Positions 1 to 9,735 of a DNA stretch of 41,561 nucleotides are shown piece after piece. The DNA comes from Saprospiraceae bacterium (GTDB lineage: Bacteria > Bacteroidota > Bacteroidia > Chitinophagales > Saprospiraceae). Within the stretch, counting starts at the first letter, position 1. Every line of letters begins with the position of its first letter. Under the pieces are notes generated by a model that had not been told where the DNA came from, made no database searches, and saw only the letters and a list, made by a program, of their open reading frames with translations. Location: positions 1 through 41,561 of the forward strand of contig JABDKX010000167.1 of NCBI GenBank assembly GCA_013001975.1, in the 5' to 3' direction. The translations under genes were made by a program, and so were the position numbers.

Positions 1-52
1 AGGCTTGACATAAAACTACAATGAGAAATAGTTTTTTGGTTTTTTGATCCAT
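1..52 (-). CDS. 5' end of an unidentified secreted or membrane protein (cut by the window edge)
   Basis: An ATG on the minus strand at 50-52 opens a frame that stays open to the window edge and reads MDQKTKKLFLIVVLCQA. A lysine-rich start followed by a hydrophobic stretch is a typical signal-peptide or membrane-anchor start. It begins 20 bp after the stop of the patatin-barrel gene on the same strand, so the two are probably co-transcribed. Only 17 codons are visible, so no function can be given, and a chance ORF is possible. Confidence 0.45.
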   Translation of the reverse strand, partial: MDQKTKKLFLIVVLCQA

Positions 53-72
53 CTTGCAATCAAGATACGGAT

Positions 73-2298
73 TTAAAAAATATGTCTGTACCCTATGCCT
101 AAATTTATGACCAATTTTTCTCTCAACTCAGAATAACCCATATCCATGATTATCGGACCAATAGGAGAATTGATGCCCAATACCAAACCGTATGAAAAAA
201 GAGAGATATCTTCATCGATATTATCAAAAGCATAACTGGCTAAGTTACGACCATATAAATATTGTACTCCAGGAGTCAGGTATACAACCTCAGAGACATG
301 TATTCTGAACCCAAGTTTTCCGCTGATATGATTATCGACTAAAAGTTCAGATCCATCAACTCCTAAAAAACCATATACCCGTTCTTTTGATTGTAATGGT
401 CCTCCCAATTTATAATTGTCTAAAAAAGATATCCCTGTAGAAATATGGCCATTGACCCGAAACTCTGAACAAAGCCAATCAGCATAATGGTAATACCCTT
501 CAAACGAAAGAGATGCAAAACTGTATCGTCTGTCTTCTGTCAAAGATAAAAACTCAGTTTCTTCACTTTGGTTTTCTCTTCGTAATTTATTATTAAATAC
601 ATGTCCAAGATAAGCTTCCAGGGCAACACCCTTTTCAGGGAAAATTTGTCTGTCTAAAGAATTATAATTGAATCCTAAATTCAATGCTAACTTTCTTGTA
701 TTGTATATTTTCAGATCTTCTTCCTTGAATACTTCCGGACGTATGCCATCAAACCGGTATTCCATGCCAACTGAAAAAAGCATTACATTTTTCAATTCCT
801 TCAATACTTCTATCCTGGCTCTACCCTCTCGAGTTTTATACAACCTATCCACAACACCATTATTGAATAATGGAAAGTTATAGAGCTCGTATTTCCCTTT
901 TAATCTGAATAAGAAACTGGGTACTTTTGGCAATCGCAAATAATATTCGCCTTGCATTCCTGGGTTTTCCGAAATCCTTAAATCCATTCTAAAGTTAGAA
1001 GGCTTAGATAATATATTACGAGCTTCCGCATTTATAATCAAAGAAGCATTGAAGTGTTTAAATCTGTTTAAACTCAAACCAATACTATAAGGGTTTACCT
1101 CTTTTGTCAAAATTTTTAGGCCTGGACGTTTGTTGGAATAATCAAACGAATAAGATGCTTTGGAGAAATTCTTTGTACCAAAAATGAGCGACAAACTTTC
1201 TTCAAGATCTTGCAAAGAAACATAGTGACCTTTAGAAAAACCCAACTCACTTTGTATCATTTTTCTCAGGACCTTATCTTGCTCTTCAATAATTAATGTA
1301 TCGATTTTTATTTTAAGTGCATAATCGAGTTTAGGATTTTTTTTCGGTGCTTCTGATTCCTTGAGTTTATCTGCCAAATCCTTAAGTGCATCTTCATATT
1401 CACGTGCGGCATCATAACCTTTTTTAATAAACGCATCATAATCATCAAAATCAAACTTACCCATATCTTTTACTTCAGGGTGGATGACTAAGTCAGCTAG
1501 TTTCATTTGCATTTCAGAATCCAAAATACTGCCCATTGAAGCAGATTGTCTAAGGATATCAAACATAGACTTTAGTTCGTCTTTATTTGATTTTTCGATA
1601 CCAACATAGACACCAATAATATAATCGGCGCCCATATCAATGCATTCTTGAACAGGGAAGTTTCTAATGAGGCCACCATCAACAAATAAATTTTCACCTA
1701 TTTCAGAAGGTGGAAAAACAGAAGGAATGGCCATGCTTGCTCTGATGGCATCGCCTATATATCCTTTGTCAAATACTGTGATGGCACCGTTTTCAATATC
1801 GACAGCCACACATTTAAAAGGAATATGAAATTGATCAAATTCTCTGGTTAAATATCCTGGCGCAAAAATATTGGAAAGTATAATATCAAGCTTTTGCCCT
1901 CTTATTAATCCTTGGGGTAAATTGAATGCGTCTTCATTCCAATAGATTGATAAAGGAATGCGTTCATGGTGTTCCTTTTCGATGGGTGCAACTTCATACA
2001 AAGGTGTTCTGTTGCTCATGAGTAAATTCCAATTTTGTCCCTTGGCAACATCTCGTAACTGATCAGAATCAAAACCCATTGCATTAAGCCCTCCAACAAC
2101 GCTGCCCATACTAGTTCCCGTAATATAATCAACTTCAATGCCCAGCTCTTCCAAATATTTGATAACACCAATATGCGCTAAGCCATGTGCCGCACCACCT
2201 GAAAGCACCAATCCAACTTTGGGTCTTTGCTGAGATTGCAAAGAATGCTGACTAAAAAAAAGAAGGAAAAATAAGATGTAAAGGAATAATGGCTTCAT
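73..2298 (-). CDS. Patatin-like phospholipase fused to an outer-membrane beta-barrel (PlpD / type Vd-like)
   Basis: This is a 741-residue protein. The frame could open one codon earlier at a TTG, but the ATG at 2298 is the likely start. Residues 1-23 form a signal peptide. A patatin lipase domain follows (about 26-310) with the glycine-rich oxyanion loop LSGGAAHG, the nucleophile elbow GTSMG (Ser63) and the DGG motif (Asp207), so the Ser-Asp dyad is intact. A charged linker and a short POTRA-like segment (about 325-400) lead to a C-terminal region rich in alternating hydrophobic residues that ends in an aromatic residue (Phe), as in Omp85/surface-antigen barrels. The family is known from Pseudomonas PlpD, an autotransporter-like secreted lipase. 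By inference it acts on phospholipids at the cell surface or periplasm. It has its own promoter-like element at 2328-2335 and lies downstream of fhs, so it is probably not part of the kynurenine operon. Confidence 0.9.
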   Translation of the reverse strand: MKPLFLYILFFLLFFSQHSLQSQQRPKVGLVLSGGAAHGLAHIGVIKYLEELGIEVDYITGTSMGSVVGGLNAMGFDSDQLRDVAKGQNWNLLMSNRTPLYEVAPIEKEHHERIPLSIYWNEDAFNLPQGLIRGQKLDIILSNIFAPGYLTREFDQFHIPFKCVAVDIENGAITVFDKGYIGDAIRASMAIPSVFPPSEIGENLFVDGGLIRNFPVQECIDMGADYIIGVYVGIEKSNKDELKSMFDILRQSASMGSILDSEMQMKLADLVIHPEVKDMGKFDFDDYDAFIKKGYDAAREYEDALKDLADKLKESEAPKKNPKLDYALKIKIDTLIIEEQDKVLRKMIQSELGFSKGHYVSLQDLEESLSLIFGTKNFSKASYSFDYSNKRPGLKILTKEVNPYSIGLSLNRFKHFNASLIINAEARNILSKPSNFRMDLRISENPGMQGEYYLRLPKVPSFLFRLKGKYELYNFPLFNNGVVDRLYKTREGRARIEVLKELKNVMLFSVGMEYRFDGIRPEVFKEEDLKIYNTRKLALNLGFNYNSLDRQIFPEKGVALEAYLGHVFNNKLRRENQSEETEFLSLTEDRRYSFASLSFEGYYHYADWLCSEFRVNGHISTGISFLDNYKLGGPLQSKERVYGFLGVDGSELLVDNHISGKLGFRIHVSEVVYLTPGVQYLYGRNLASYAFDNIDEDISLFSYGLVLGINSPIGPIIMDMGYSELREKLVINLGIGYRHIF

Positions 2299-2327
2299 CA
2301 AATAATTTAAGACTAAGGAATTTTTGA

Positions 2328-2335
2328 CAAAGGTA
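2328..2335 (-). promoter_or_regulatory. Bacteroidota -7 promoter element (TACCTTTG)
   Basis: Read on the minus strand, this octamer fits the Bacteroidota -7 consensus TAnnTTTG exactly. It lies about 30 bp upstream of the patatin-barrel ATG, giving a predicted leader of about 20 nt. I see no clear -33 TTTG at the usual distance, so the call rests on one element. Confidence 0.5.
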
Positions 2336-2392
2336 CATTATAAATTTTCCTAATGCATATTTCTAAATGCCAATTCTCGATAAAAAATCTAT

Positions 2393-4087
2393 TTACGACA
2401 ACCCAGAAATGACACCATTATCATCTATATTCATTTGCTCTGAAGCCGGAGAAGATGGCAAGCCTGGCATTCGCATCATATTACCTAAAATCGGAATAAT
2501 AAATCCAGCACCAACTGCATATTCAAATTCTCTAATTGTGACATCAAATCCTGTTGGACAACCTAAGAGCGTAGGATTATCACTTAATGATTTTTGTGTT
2601 TTTGCCATACAAACTGGTAAGTGATCTAGCTCCAGCTTTTGAATTTTTCTCAAGTCAGACAATGCTTGCTTTGCATATATGACATTATCAGCACCATATA
2701 TTTCAGATGCAATTTTTGCTATTTTTTCCTTGATAGGTAAGTTCCAATCGTAAAGCGCTTTAAAGTTATTATTTCCTGATTCAATTTCTTTTATGACTGC
2801 CTTTGCCAGATCAGTCATCCCTCGGCCGCCTTGGGCCCAACCTTTCGCAACAACTGCATCTACACTGTGTTCTGCACACATACTCTTCACCAATTCAATT
2901 TCTTCTTCAGAATCTGAAGGAAAAGCATTGATAGCCACCACAGGTGATAATCCAAATTTTTTACAATTATCAATATGCTTTTTCAAGTTTGAAAAACCAG
3001 CCTCTACACGTTCAACACTCTTGTCATTATATTCATCTTTCTTTGCGCCTCCATGATGTCTCAAAGCTCTGATCGTTGCAACGAGGACCAGTGCTTTTGG
3101 TTTTATACCAGCCGAAACACATTTGATATCTAAGAATTTTTCAGCACCTAAATCTGCTCCAAAACCTGCTTCTGTGACAACATATTCCGAGAGTGACATA
3201 CCCATTTTGGTTGCAATGATTGTATTCGTTCCTTGGGCAATATTTGCAAATGGTCCACCATGAATAATAGCTGGATTATTTTCGAGCGTTTGAACAAGGT
3301 TTGGTTTAACCGCATCTTTTAATAATATTGCCATCGCATTTTCAGCTTTGAGATCTGCTGCATAAACTGGTCTTTTATCAAAAGTATAACCAATAAATAT
3401 CTTACCTAATCTTTCCTTTAAATCTGAAAAGCTTTCTGCCATACACAGAATGGCCATCACCTCTGAAGCAGGTGTTATATTAAATCCATCTTGTCGCGGA
3501 ATGCCATTAGCAGTTCCACCCAACCCAATAACAATATCTCTTAATGCTCGATCATTCATATCCATCACCCTTTTCCAAACCACTGTTCTAGGATCGATAT
3601 TTAAATTGTCTTTTTTATTTTGGATATTGTTGTCGATCAGTGCAGCCAACAAGTTGTTCGCTTTTTCTATAGCACTAAAATCTCCAGTAAAATGAAGATT
3701 GATATCCTCCATTGGTATAACTTGTGCAAATCCTCCACCAGCAGCGCCACCTTTTATTCCAAATACGGGACCGAGAGAAGGTTCTCTAAGAACCACAATG
3801 GTTTTTTTATCTAACATATTTAATCCTTCGGCTAGACCGATGGATGTGGTTGTTTTGCCTTCGCCAGCAGGTGTTGGCGTCATTGCCGTAACCAAAATCA
3901 AATTTGATTGCTTTACTTTTTCCGCATTCAATAAATCAAGTGGAAGTTTAGCCTTATATTTTCCATACATCTCAATATCATCTTCTCCTACATTTAGTTT
4001 TTGAGCGATATTTTTTATATGCTCCAAATGCGCACTTTGAGCAATATCAATATCAGAGTAATTGTGGGTTTCTTTGTTAGGTTTCAT
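2393..4087 (-). CDS. fhs: Formate-tetrahydrofolate ligase (10-formyl-THF synthetase)
   Basis: This 564-residue protein has the normal length for the monofunctional bacterial enzyme. It catalyses ATP + formate + tetrahydrofolate to 10-formyl-THF in the cytoplasm. Diagnostic features are the P-loop-like TPTPAGEGKTTT (about 70-81), the EPSLGPVFGIKGGAAGGG segment (about 102-119), and the C-terminal RMPGLPSSPA loop. The start is the ATG at 4087. It follows the 2-aminomuconate deaminase gene after only 37 bp on the same strand, making it the likely last gene of the tryptophan-degradation operon. Kynurenine formation releases one formate per tryptophan, so this placement fits formate capture into the one-carbon pool; that role is inference. 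The 91 bp after its stop hold the promoter of the next gene and no clear terminator. Confidence 0.96.
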   Translation of the reverse strand: MKPNKETHNYSDIDIAQSAHLEHIKNIAQKLNVGEDDIEMYGKYKAKLPLDLLNAEKVKQSNLILVTAMTPTPAGEGKTTTSIGLAEGLNMLDKKTIVVLREPSLGPVFGIKGGAAGGGFAQVIPMEDINLHFTGDFSAIEKANNLLAALIDNNIQNKKDNLNIDPRTVVWKRVMDMNDRALRDIVIGLGGTANGIPRQDGFNITPASEVMAILCMAESFSDLKERLGKIFIGYTFDKRPVYAADLKAENAMAILLKDAVKPNLVQTLENNPAIIHGGPFANIAQGTNTIIATKMGMSLSEYVVTEAGFGADLGAEKFLDIKCVSAGIKPKALVLVATIRALRHHGGAKKDEYNDKSVERVEAGFSNLKKHIDNCKKFGLSPVVAINAFPSDSEEEIELVKSMCAEHSVDAVVAKGWAQGGRGMTDLAKAVIKEIESGNNNFKALYDWNLPIKEKIAKIASEIYGADNVIYAKQALSDLRKIQKLELDHLPVCMAKTQKSLSDNPTLLGCPTGFDVTIREFEYAVGAGFIIPILGNMMRMPGLPSSPASEQMNIDDNGVISGLS

Positions 4088-4124
4088 GAATACAATTTGA
4101 AGTTTGCTGATTAAATATTTATGG

Positions 4125-4541
4125 TTAGTTAGGTTTGTAAGCTACTGCTTTAATTTCAATCAATAAATTAGGATGTGGCAATTCTGAAGCTGCAACAGTT
4201 GTCCGGGTTGGTCCTGTGTGATCGAAATAACTGCCATAGACTTTGTTGTATAATTTAAAGTCTTTCATGTCTACTAAGAAAGTGGTAATATCAACGACAT
4301 GTGACAAATCTGCACCCACACTTTCGAGCAACACTTTTATATTTTCAATGACGGCCTTTGTTTGTTTTTCGATATCCAATTTAAATGTGCCATCTTCTTG
4401 TAATTCAGCACCAACATGAGTGTTGTCGCTCCTCCTGCTGCTGGTACCTGAAACAAAAATAAAATCACCTACTCTTTTGACATGAGGATAATTGCCAAGA
4501 GGAAGTGCCCTGTCTTTTAAAACTTTACTTTCAAGATTCAT
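4125..4541 (-). CDS. RidA/YjgF-family protein, probable 2-aminomuconate deaminase
   Basis: From the ATG at 4541 this encodes 138 residues, matching the usual length of AmnD/NbaF-type deaminases. The frame extends upstream to an ATG at 4583, but that would add a 14-residue tail and a 53-bp overlap with kmo. The internal start overlaps kmo by 11 bp, which fits translational coupling. The RidA fold is shown by [11 protein letters not shown], by the [16 protein letters not shown] segment with the conserved substrate-carboxylate Arg, and by the C-terminal IEIKAVA strand. RidA proteins in general hydrolyse enamines/imines. Here the operon context (ACMS decarboxylase, aminomuconate semialdehyde dehydrogenase) points to hydrolysis of 2-aminomuconate to 4-oxalocrotonate and ammonia. 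A general RidA role remains possible. Confidence 0.85.
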   Translation of the reverse strand: MNLESKVLKDRALPLGNYPHVKRVGDFIFVSGTSSRRSDNTHVGAELQEDGTFKLDIEKQTKAVIENIKVLLESVGADLSHVVDITTFLVDMKDFKLYNKVYGSYFDHTGPTRTTVAASELPHPNLLIEIKAVAYKPN

Positions 4542-5907
4542 TGTTATATGATTTATGTAGTGCTTCAATTTCTGACATGACAATAATAAGATCTAAGTTG
4601 TCACCATTTTCTTGAACCATTTTTAGCAATAGTGCATCCTGTTTTCTTCCTAAGTCCATTGCAATTTTGTAATCTAATTCAGGTTTAAATGTAACTAAAG
4701 AATATTTAGAATAATAATTTGAATATGTCTGCTCTAGTTGCATTTCTAATTTTCTTTTTTTCATGAAATCATCATCATCCACCTTATCACGCATTTCATA
4801 AAAATTGTCAATGGCAAGATCTGCAATAGCATCCGCGTTGTCTTTTCTTTCTTCTTGGAATTCAAAAAGAAGTTTATCAAAATCATCACCATACAAATTT
4901 AGCATATCATCAAAAACACGGACATCTTCAAATGAAGCATTCATGCCTTGACCATAAAACGGAACGATAGCATGTGCTGCATCTCCCATTATAACAGTTT
5001 TTCCATATGCTTGCCATGGATAGGCTTTAATTGTTCCAAGCGTACCCACTGGATTTTCAAAATATTCATCAAGGTAGTGAGGGATGTAAGGCAAGAGGTC
5101 TGCATAATATTTATTGAACATTTGCTCAACTTTTTCTCTTGTATCCAAAGTATTAAAACCAACCTCCCCTTCAAATGGATGGAACATTGTCAATGTAAAA
5201 CTGCCATCGAGATTTGGTAATGCAATAATCATGAAATGACCTCTCGGCCAAATATGAAGTGCATTTTTTTCAATTTTAAATCCACCTCCGTCTTTTGGCA
5301 AAATACTCAACTCTTTATATCCATGCCTTAAAAAATCTTGCGAATAATTGAAAAGCAATTTGGTGGTTTGACTCATCATACTTCTTCTTACAACTGAACC
5401 AGCACCATCAGTTCCCACCACCAAATCAGCGGTATCTTCAATTTTTTTACCATCGACTGCATCGCTTCCTTTTACAATGCCTTTTTCCAAATCAACATTT
5501 TCTATTCTAGCATTAAAATGGAGTGTGACTTCATCTCTAAATTCAGCTTCATTTAAAAGTAAAATATTTAATCCCGCTCTAGAGACAGAATTTATATAAT
5601 CATCTTCACGTCCACTGTACGGAGATAAAAATGTTTCTCCTCCCAATGGATGAATCAATCTGCCTTTCATGGGTATACAGTCTTGTATGACCGTTTTCCT
5701 CAGGCCAACACGATCTAATGCCATTAATCCCCTATTCGATAATGCCAAATTGATCGAACGACCAGAATCGTTTGAATCATTACGCATATCTGAGCGCTTT
5801 TCATAAACCACAACTTCATAACCTCGTTGAGCCAATCTCACTGCCAACAATGATCCACAAAGCCCTGCGCCAACAATAATTACTTTTTTCTTTTTATTGT
5901 TTTTCAT
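4531..5907 (-). CDS. kmo: Kynurenine 3-monooxygenase
   Basis: This 458-residue FAD-dependent hydroxylase converts L-kynurenine to 3-hydroxykynurenine using NADPH and O2. The frame opens at a TTG two codons earlier; the ATG at 5907 is preferred. The dinucleotide-binding GAGLCG lies at about 13-18, a KMO-typical [11 protein letters not shown] at about 50-60, the [11 protein letters not shown] (DG) motif at about 165-175, and the [20 protein letters not shown] flavin motif near 308-327. The protein is full length for bacterial KMO. It starts 12 bp after kynU and its last codons overlap the RidA gene. There is no Shine-Dalgarno sequence upstream, as is usual in this phylum. Confidence 0.95.
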   Translation of the reverse strand: MKNNKKKKVIIVGAGLCGSLLAVRLAQRGYEVVVYEKRSDMRNDSNDSGRSINLALSNRGLMALDRVGLRKTVIQDCIPMKGRLIHPLGGETFLSPYSGREDDYINSVSRAGLNILLLNEAEFRDEVTLHFNARIENVDLEKGIVKGSDAVDGKKIEDTADLVVGTDGAGSVVRRSMMSQTTKLLFNYSQDFLRHGYKELSILPKDGGGFKIEKNALHIWPRGHFMIIALPNLDGSFTLTMFHPFEGEVGFNTLDTREKVEQMFNKYYADLLPYIPHYLDEYFENPVGTLGTIKAYPWQAYGKTVIMGDAAHAIVPFYGQGMNASFEDVRVFDDMLNLYGDDFDKLLFEFQEERKDNADAIADLAIDNFYEMRDKVDDDDFMKKRKLEMQLEQTYSNYYSKYSLVTFKPELDYKIAMDLGRKQDALLLKMVQENGDNLDLIIVMSEIEALHKSYNNES

Positions 5908-5919
5908 AATCAAATCAGA

Positions 5920-7188
5920 TTACTTTAAATGTTTATTTAACACGTTTACAAATTGCCAACAATCTTCGAAGCTATTATACAAAGCTGTTGGTGCTACACG
6001 AATAACATCAGGTTCTCGCCAGTCAGCTATAACACCGTCAGCTGAAATAGCTTCATACAAAGATTTGTCAGCATTGGCTACTTGAATTGACAATTGACTG
6101 CCTCTACGATGTGCTTCTTTTGGCGTAATTATAGAAATATCATTGTTATTCAAATCATTTACCAAATACTCTAAATATGCTGTTAACTTAATGGCTTTTT
6201 TTCTAAGATTCGAAATGCCTGCTTTATCAAATATTTCTAAAGAAGCCCATACAGAAGCCATTGATAAAATAGGTGGGTTGCTCAATTGCCAAGCCTCCGC
6301 CGTTGGAATAGGATCAAAGTCGTCTCGCATTCCAAACCTGGTTTCTTTATTATGTCCCCACCAACCTGTCAGTCTGGGGATGGACTTATCTGTAATGTGT
6401 CGTTCATTAACAAAACAGCCGCCTAAACTTCCGGGACCAGAGTTTAAATACTTATAGCTGCACCACACAGCAAAATCAACATTATTATCATGGAGGTTGA
6501 GTTCTACATTGCCAGCACCATGCGCACAATCAAAGCCAACTATGGCGCCTTGTTTATGGCCACATTCAGTAATGGATTTCATATCAAAAAATTGGCCTGT
6601 GTAGTAATTGGTATTCCCCAACATTATGAGAGCCAATGCATCACCATGTTCTTCAATTTGATTTAATATGTCTTCATCACGCAAACAAACTTCTCCTGGT
6701 CGTGGCGACAATTCAATAAGATTTTCTGATACATCAAGACCATGCCATTTTATTTGAGATTCAACAGCATATTTATCAGATGGAAATGCATCAGATTCAA
6801 TCATTATTTTGGTTCTCTTTCCTTTAGGTCGGTAGAATGAAACCATCATCAAATGTAAGTTAACCGTAAGTGTGTTCATGACGATCACTTCAGTTGTCTT
6901 TCCTCCGACCACATTGGCCATTGCTTCTGTTAAAAACTCATGATAAGGCATCCAAGGATTCTCGGCATGAAAGTGACCTTCCACGCCATATTTTTTCCAA
7001 TCTTTTAATTCTTGATCGATCTTTGATGCCGTACTTTTAGGTTGCAAGCCAAGAGAGTTTCCACAGAGATAAATTAATTTGTTACCCTTGTCATCTGTTG
7101 GATGGTAAAACTCATTACGGTATAAAAACAAAGCGTCCTCCCTATCTAATTGTTGAGCGCCATTTAAGCTATTTTCAAACGAATACAT
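5920..7188 (-). CDS. kynU: Kynureninase
   Basis: This 422-residue, PLP-dependent fold-type I enzyme cleaves 3-hydroxykynurenine (or kynurenine) to 3-hydroxyanthranilate (or anthranilate) and alanine. The PLP lysine lies in CSYKYLNSGPGSLGG (Lys246) and the cofactor aspartate in GFDCAHGAGN (about Asp220). The N-terminal YLCGNSLGLQPK and the GWWGH segment are also typical of kynureninase. The ATG start at 7188 lies 4 bp after the stop of the ACMS decarboxylase gene. Because kmo follows directly, the physiological substrate is probably 3-hydroxykynurenine. No anthranilate-degrading genes are present, which argues against the anthranilate branch here. Confidence 0.96.
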   Translation of the reverse strand: MYSFENSLNGAQQLDREDALFLYRNEFYHPTDDKGNKLIYLCGNSLGLQPKSTASKIDQELKDWKKYGVEGHFHAENPWMPYHEFLTEAMANVVGGKTTEVIVMNTLTVNLHLMMVSFYRPKGKRTKIMIESDAFPSDKYAVESQIKWHGLDVSENLIELSPRPGEVCLRDEDILNQIEEHGDALALIMLGNTNYYTGQFFDMKSITECGHKQGAIVGFDCAHGAGNVELNLHDNNVDFAVWCSYKYLNSGPGSLGGCFVNERHITDKSIPRLTGWWGHNKETRFGMRDDFDPIPTAEAWQLSNPPILSMASVWASLEIFDKAGISNLRKKAIKLTAYLEYLVNDLNNNDISIITPKEAHRRGSQLSIQVANADKSLYEAISADGVIADWREPDVIRVAPTALYNSFEDCWQFVNVLNKHLK

Positions 7189-7192
7189 TCTA

Positions 7193-8254
7193 TTAATTTG
7201 ATTTGTTAGATTTAATTTTTCCAGCTTGTTCTTCTCCTAGCCATCTCAATACATTGTTTTCCCAAATGTCATCATACTGGTTTTGATCAATTATTTTTCT
7301 TTCTAAGGCAAGGTCTAATATTTTACCTGGATAAGAAGATTGCGGTTGACTTTCCATTTCTCCTAAGGGATAAGGATCATCTAAGCCCATAACAATTTGA
7401 TTGGTTCCATTTCTTCTTACCATCAATTCTAATGAATCGGTATCATGAACAAGTGTATCGAAAAATATATTTGGGTGCCCTATAGCTTTTCTTGGGTGGG
7501 TCTTACCTTCAAACAAGTCTGGTCTTCCGTCAAACCCTTGGATTCGCCTACCTAAATTTATCTGAGCCAATTGACCACCATGAGCGAAACAAACACGCAT
7601 GTCAGGATATTTTTCTTGATAGGCATTTAAAGTAAAAAAATGATAAGCGTCTGCACATTGAGCCAACATCCAAACAAGATGAAATCGCCAAGCAGTATTT
7701 TCTAAGTTTATAAATTTCTCTCCATCATAAGGATGGATTTCAACAGCCAATTTGTATTTATTCGCCAATTCAAATATAGGTTCGGTTTCCGCATCAAAAA
7801 TAGTACGCCAAGTGCCTATAGAGTCCATGTAGTGCGTAGGTAAACATAGCACTCTCAAACCCAACTCTTCAACGCATCTTTCGATTTCCCACAATGCACT
7901 TTTGATAAACCCTGCATGAATGACAAAACCACAAGTGAATTTATCTGGATGGTCATTCTGAACTTTGCCATTGAAGTCATTTTGAAATCTTAAAACCTGT
8001 TTCATTTCTTCATACCTCAATCCATTCCCATAAAGCTGAGAAAGATTTAAAATGACAGCATGATCAATATTGTTTCTAGACATCCAATCCATTTTCTCAT
8101 TGAGGAAGAAACTTGGATCTGTGACGGGCCGTTTCCAATTTTTTTGCAACATAAATTGCTTGCTATCGTCTACCCAAAAGATTTCCTTTTCCCTCATAAA
8201 GGAAGGAATTTGATCTGGGTATGGCAATAAATGTGAATGAGCGTTTATACGCAT
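7193..8254 (-). CDS. 2-amino-3-carboxymuconate-6-semialdehyde decarboxylase (ACMSD)
   Basis: This 353-residue amidohydrolase-superfamily enzyme decarboxylates ACMS to 2-aminomuconate-6-semialdehyde, diverting carbon from quinolinate and NAD synthesis into catabolism. The zinc-site residues are in place: N-terminal HSH (His6, His8), His174 in IHPYDG, His225 in FAHGGQ and an Asp in LDDPYPLG (about 292). The spacing follows that of characterised Pseudomonas ACMSD. The ATG start at 8254 lies 40 bp downstream of the dehydrogenase gene. This enzyme defines the 2-aminomuconate route. Its substrate must come from 3-hydroxyanthranilate 3,4-dioxygenase, whose gene is not in the window. Confidence 0.94.
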   Translation of the reverse strand: MRINAHSHLLPYPDQIPSFMREKEIFWVDDSKQFMLQKNWKRPVTDPSFFLNEKMDWMSRNNIDHAVILNLSQLYGNGLRYEEMKQVLRFQNDFNGKVQNDHPDKFTCGFVIHAGFIKSALWEIERCVEELGLRVLCLPTHYMDSIGTWRTIFDAETEPIFELANKYKLAVEIHPYDGEKFINLENTAWRFHLVWMLAQCADAYHFFTLNAYQEKYPDMRVCFAHGGQLAQINLGRRIQGFDGRPDLFEGKTHPRKAIGHPNIFFDTLVHDTDSLELMVRRNGTNQIVMGLDDPYPLGEMESQPQSSYPGKILDLALERKIIDQNQYDDIWENNVLRWLGEEQAGKIKSNKSN

Positions 8255-8294
8255 AGTTTATGATATTTTCTTTGTAAGAAAAAAGTACTTTTTA

Positions 8295-9734
8295 TTATTC
8301 GAATTCAATACAAACATTTTTAGGTTCTGTAAAAAAGCGAAGGGCTTCAAACCCACCTTCTCTTCCAACGCCTGAATTCTTAGTGCCGCCAAATGGCGTT
8401 CTTAAATCTCTCAGCAACCAAGTGTTAATCCAAACGATGCCTGCATCTATTTTCTTTGCAAATTGATGTGCACGGTTCAAATTACTGGTCCAAACAGTTG
8501 TTGACAATCCATATTCTGTACAATTGGCCATCTTAATCACATCTTCTTCAGTATCAAATGGTGTCAACGTCACTACAGGACCAAATATCTCTTCAGTATT
8601 TGTTCTACAGTTGTAAGGTAGATCAACAATTACAGTGGGTTCAATATAATATCCATTTTCGTTTCCTTCAGGATGAACTGTATTACCTCCACAAAGAATC
8701 CTACCTCCTTCTTGTTTTGCAAGTTTGATATATGATAATATTTTTTCAAAATGCGCTTTTGATACAACTGCACCAATTTTTGTTGCATCATCAAGAGGAT
8801 CTCCAACTTTCAATTCTTTTACTTTAACCAAAAAGTCGCTTCGAAATTTTTCATAAAGTTTTCTCTCTACAAAAATCCTTGAGCCACACAAACAAATTTG
8901 TCCTTGATTTGCAAATGATGATCTTACGGTCGTTTTTAACATCTTATCATAATCACAATCTGCAAAAATTATATTTGGATTTTTACCTCCTAATTCAAGT
9001 GATAATTTTTTAAACATAGGAGCCGCAATACTGGCAATTTGTGAGCCTACTTTTGTACTTCCTGTAAATGAAATGGCTTTTATACCTGGATGTCTGGACA
9101 TTGCATCACCGGTTTTATGTCCTAAACCATGAACAATATTTAAAACGCCTGAAGGCAAACCAGCATCTATACATATTTGTGAAAGAAGAAACGCCGTCAT
9201 GGGTGTTACTTCGGAAGGTTTTGCTATTACTGTATTACCAGCGGCTAAGGCAGGTGCAATTTTCCATGTAAAGAGATACAATGGCAAATTCCAAGGAGAG
9301 ATACATCCAACAACACCCAGTGGTTCTCTTAATGTGTAATTGATGTTGCCTGGCCCGCTATGAGATTCAGACGCAAATTGCGTTATGGCATTTGCAAAGA
9401 ATCTAAAATTAGCTGAAGCCCTTGGAATATCTACTTTCTTAGCAAGAGTTAATGGCTTGCCATTATCTATACTTTCGGCTAATGCCAATTCATCAAGATT
9501 TTTTTCTATCATATCAGCGATGCGCATCATGATTCGTGATCTTTCAGATATTGGTGTTTCTGACCATCCGTTGAAGGCTGCTTTTGCAGCTTGATACGCA
9601 TTTTCAATATCGTCTTTTCCTGAATCTGTCACCTTCGCATATACTTCGCCAGTTGCTGGGTTGATATTATCCAATTGGCCGCCTTCAACAGCAGATATCA
9701 ATTCCCCATTTATATAATTTTGAATTTCAATCAT
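8295..9734 (-). CDS. 2-aminomuconate-6-semialdehyde dehydrogenase (ALDH superfamily)
   Basis: This 479-residue aldehyde dehydrogenase starts at the ATG at 9734; a TTG three codons upstream overlaps the previous gene and is unlikely. Catalytic features from that ATG are PWNLP (Asn149), LELGGK (Glu247) and GQICLCGSR (Cys281). The QICLC form of the cysteine motif is, as I recall, typical of the aminomuconate/hydroxymuconate semialdehyde dehydrogenase group (ALDH8). The predicted reaction is NAD-dependent oxidation of 2-aminomuconate semialdehyde to 2-aminomuconate. One base separates it from the tryptophan dioxygenase stop, so expression is coupled. Family membership is certain; the exact substrate is inferred from the neighbours and is strongly supported. 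Confidence 0.93.
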   Translation of the reverse strand: MIEIQNYINGELISAVEGGQLDNINPATGEVYAKVTDSGKDDIENAYQAAKAAFNGWSETPISERSRIMMRIADMIEKNLDELALAESIDNGKPLTLAKKVDIPRASANFRFFANAITQFASESHSGPGNINYTLREPLGVVGCISPWNLPLYLFTWKIAPALAAGNTVIAKPSEVTPMTAFLLSQICIDAGLPSGVLNIVHGLGHKTGDAMSRHPGIKAISFTGSTKVGSQIASIAAPMFKKLSLELGGKNPNIIFADCDYDKMLKTTVRSSFANQGQICLCGSRIFVERKLYEKFRSDFLVKVKELKVGDPLDDATKIGAVVSKAHFEKILSYIKLAKQEGGRILCGGNTVHPEGNENGYYIEPTVIVDLPYNCRTNTEEIFGPVVTLTPFDTEEDVIKMANCTEYGLSTTVWTSNLNRAHQFAKKIDAGIVWINTWLLRDLRTPFGGTKNSGVGREGGFEALRFFTEPKNVCIEFE

Positions 9735-9735
9735 A

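Noticed and set aside
51-66. ATCTTG-CAAT-CAAGAT inverted repeat after the patatin-barrel gene as a terminator
   Set aside because: Arms are only 6 bp, no T-run follows on the minus strand, and it overlaps the start of the next likely coding frame.
8280-8293. Palindrome AAAAAGTACTTTTT between the dehydrogenase and ACMSD genes as a terminator
   Set aside because: Only four GTAC bases plus A/T runs: too weak to form a stable hairpin, and it lies within an operon where termination is not expected.
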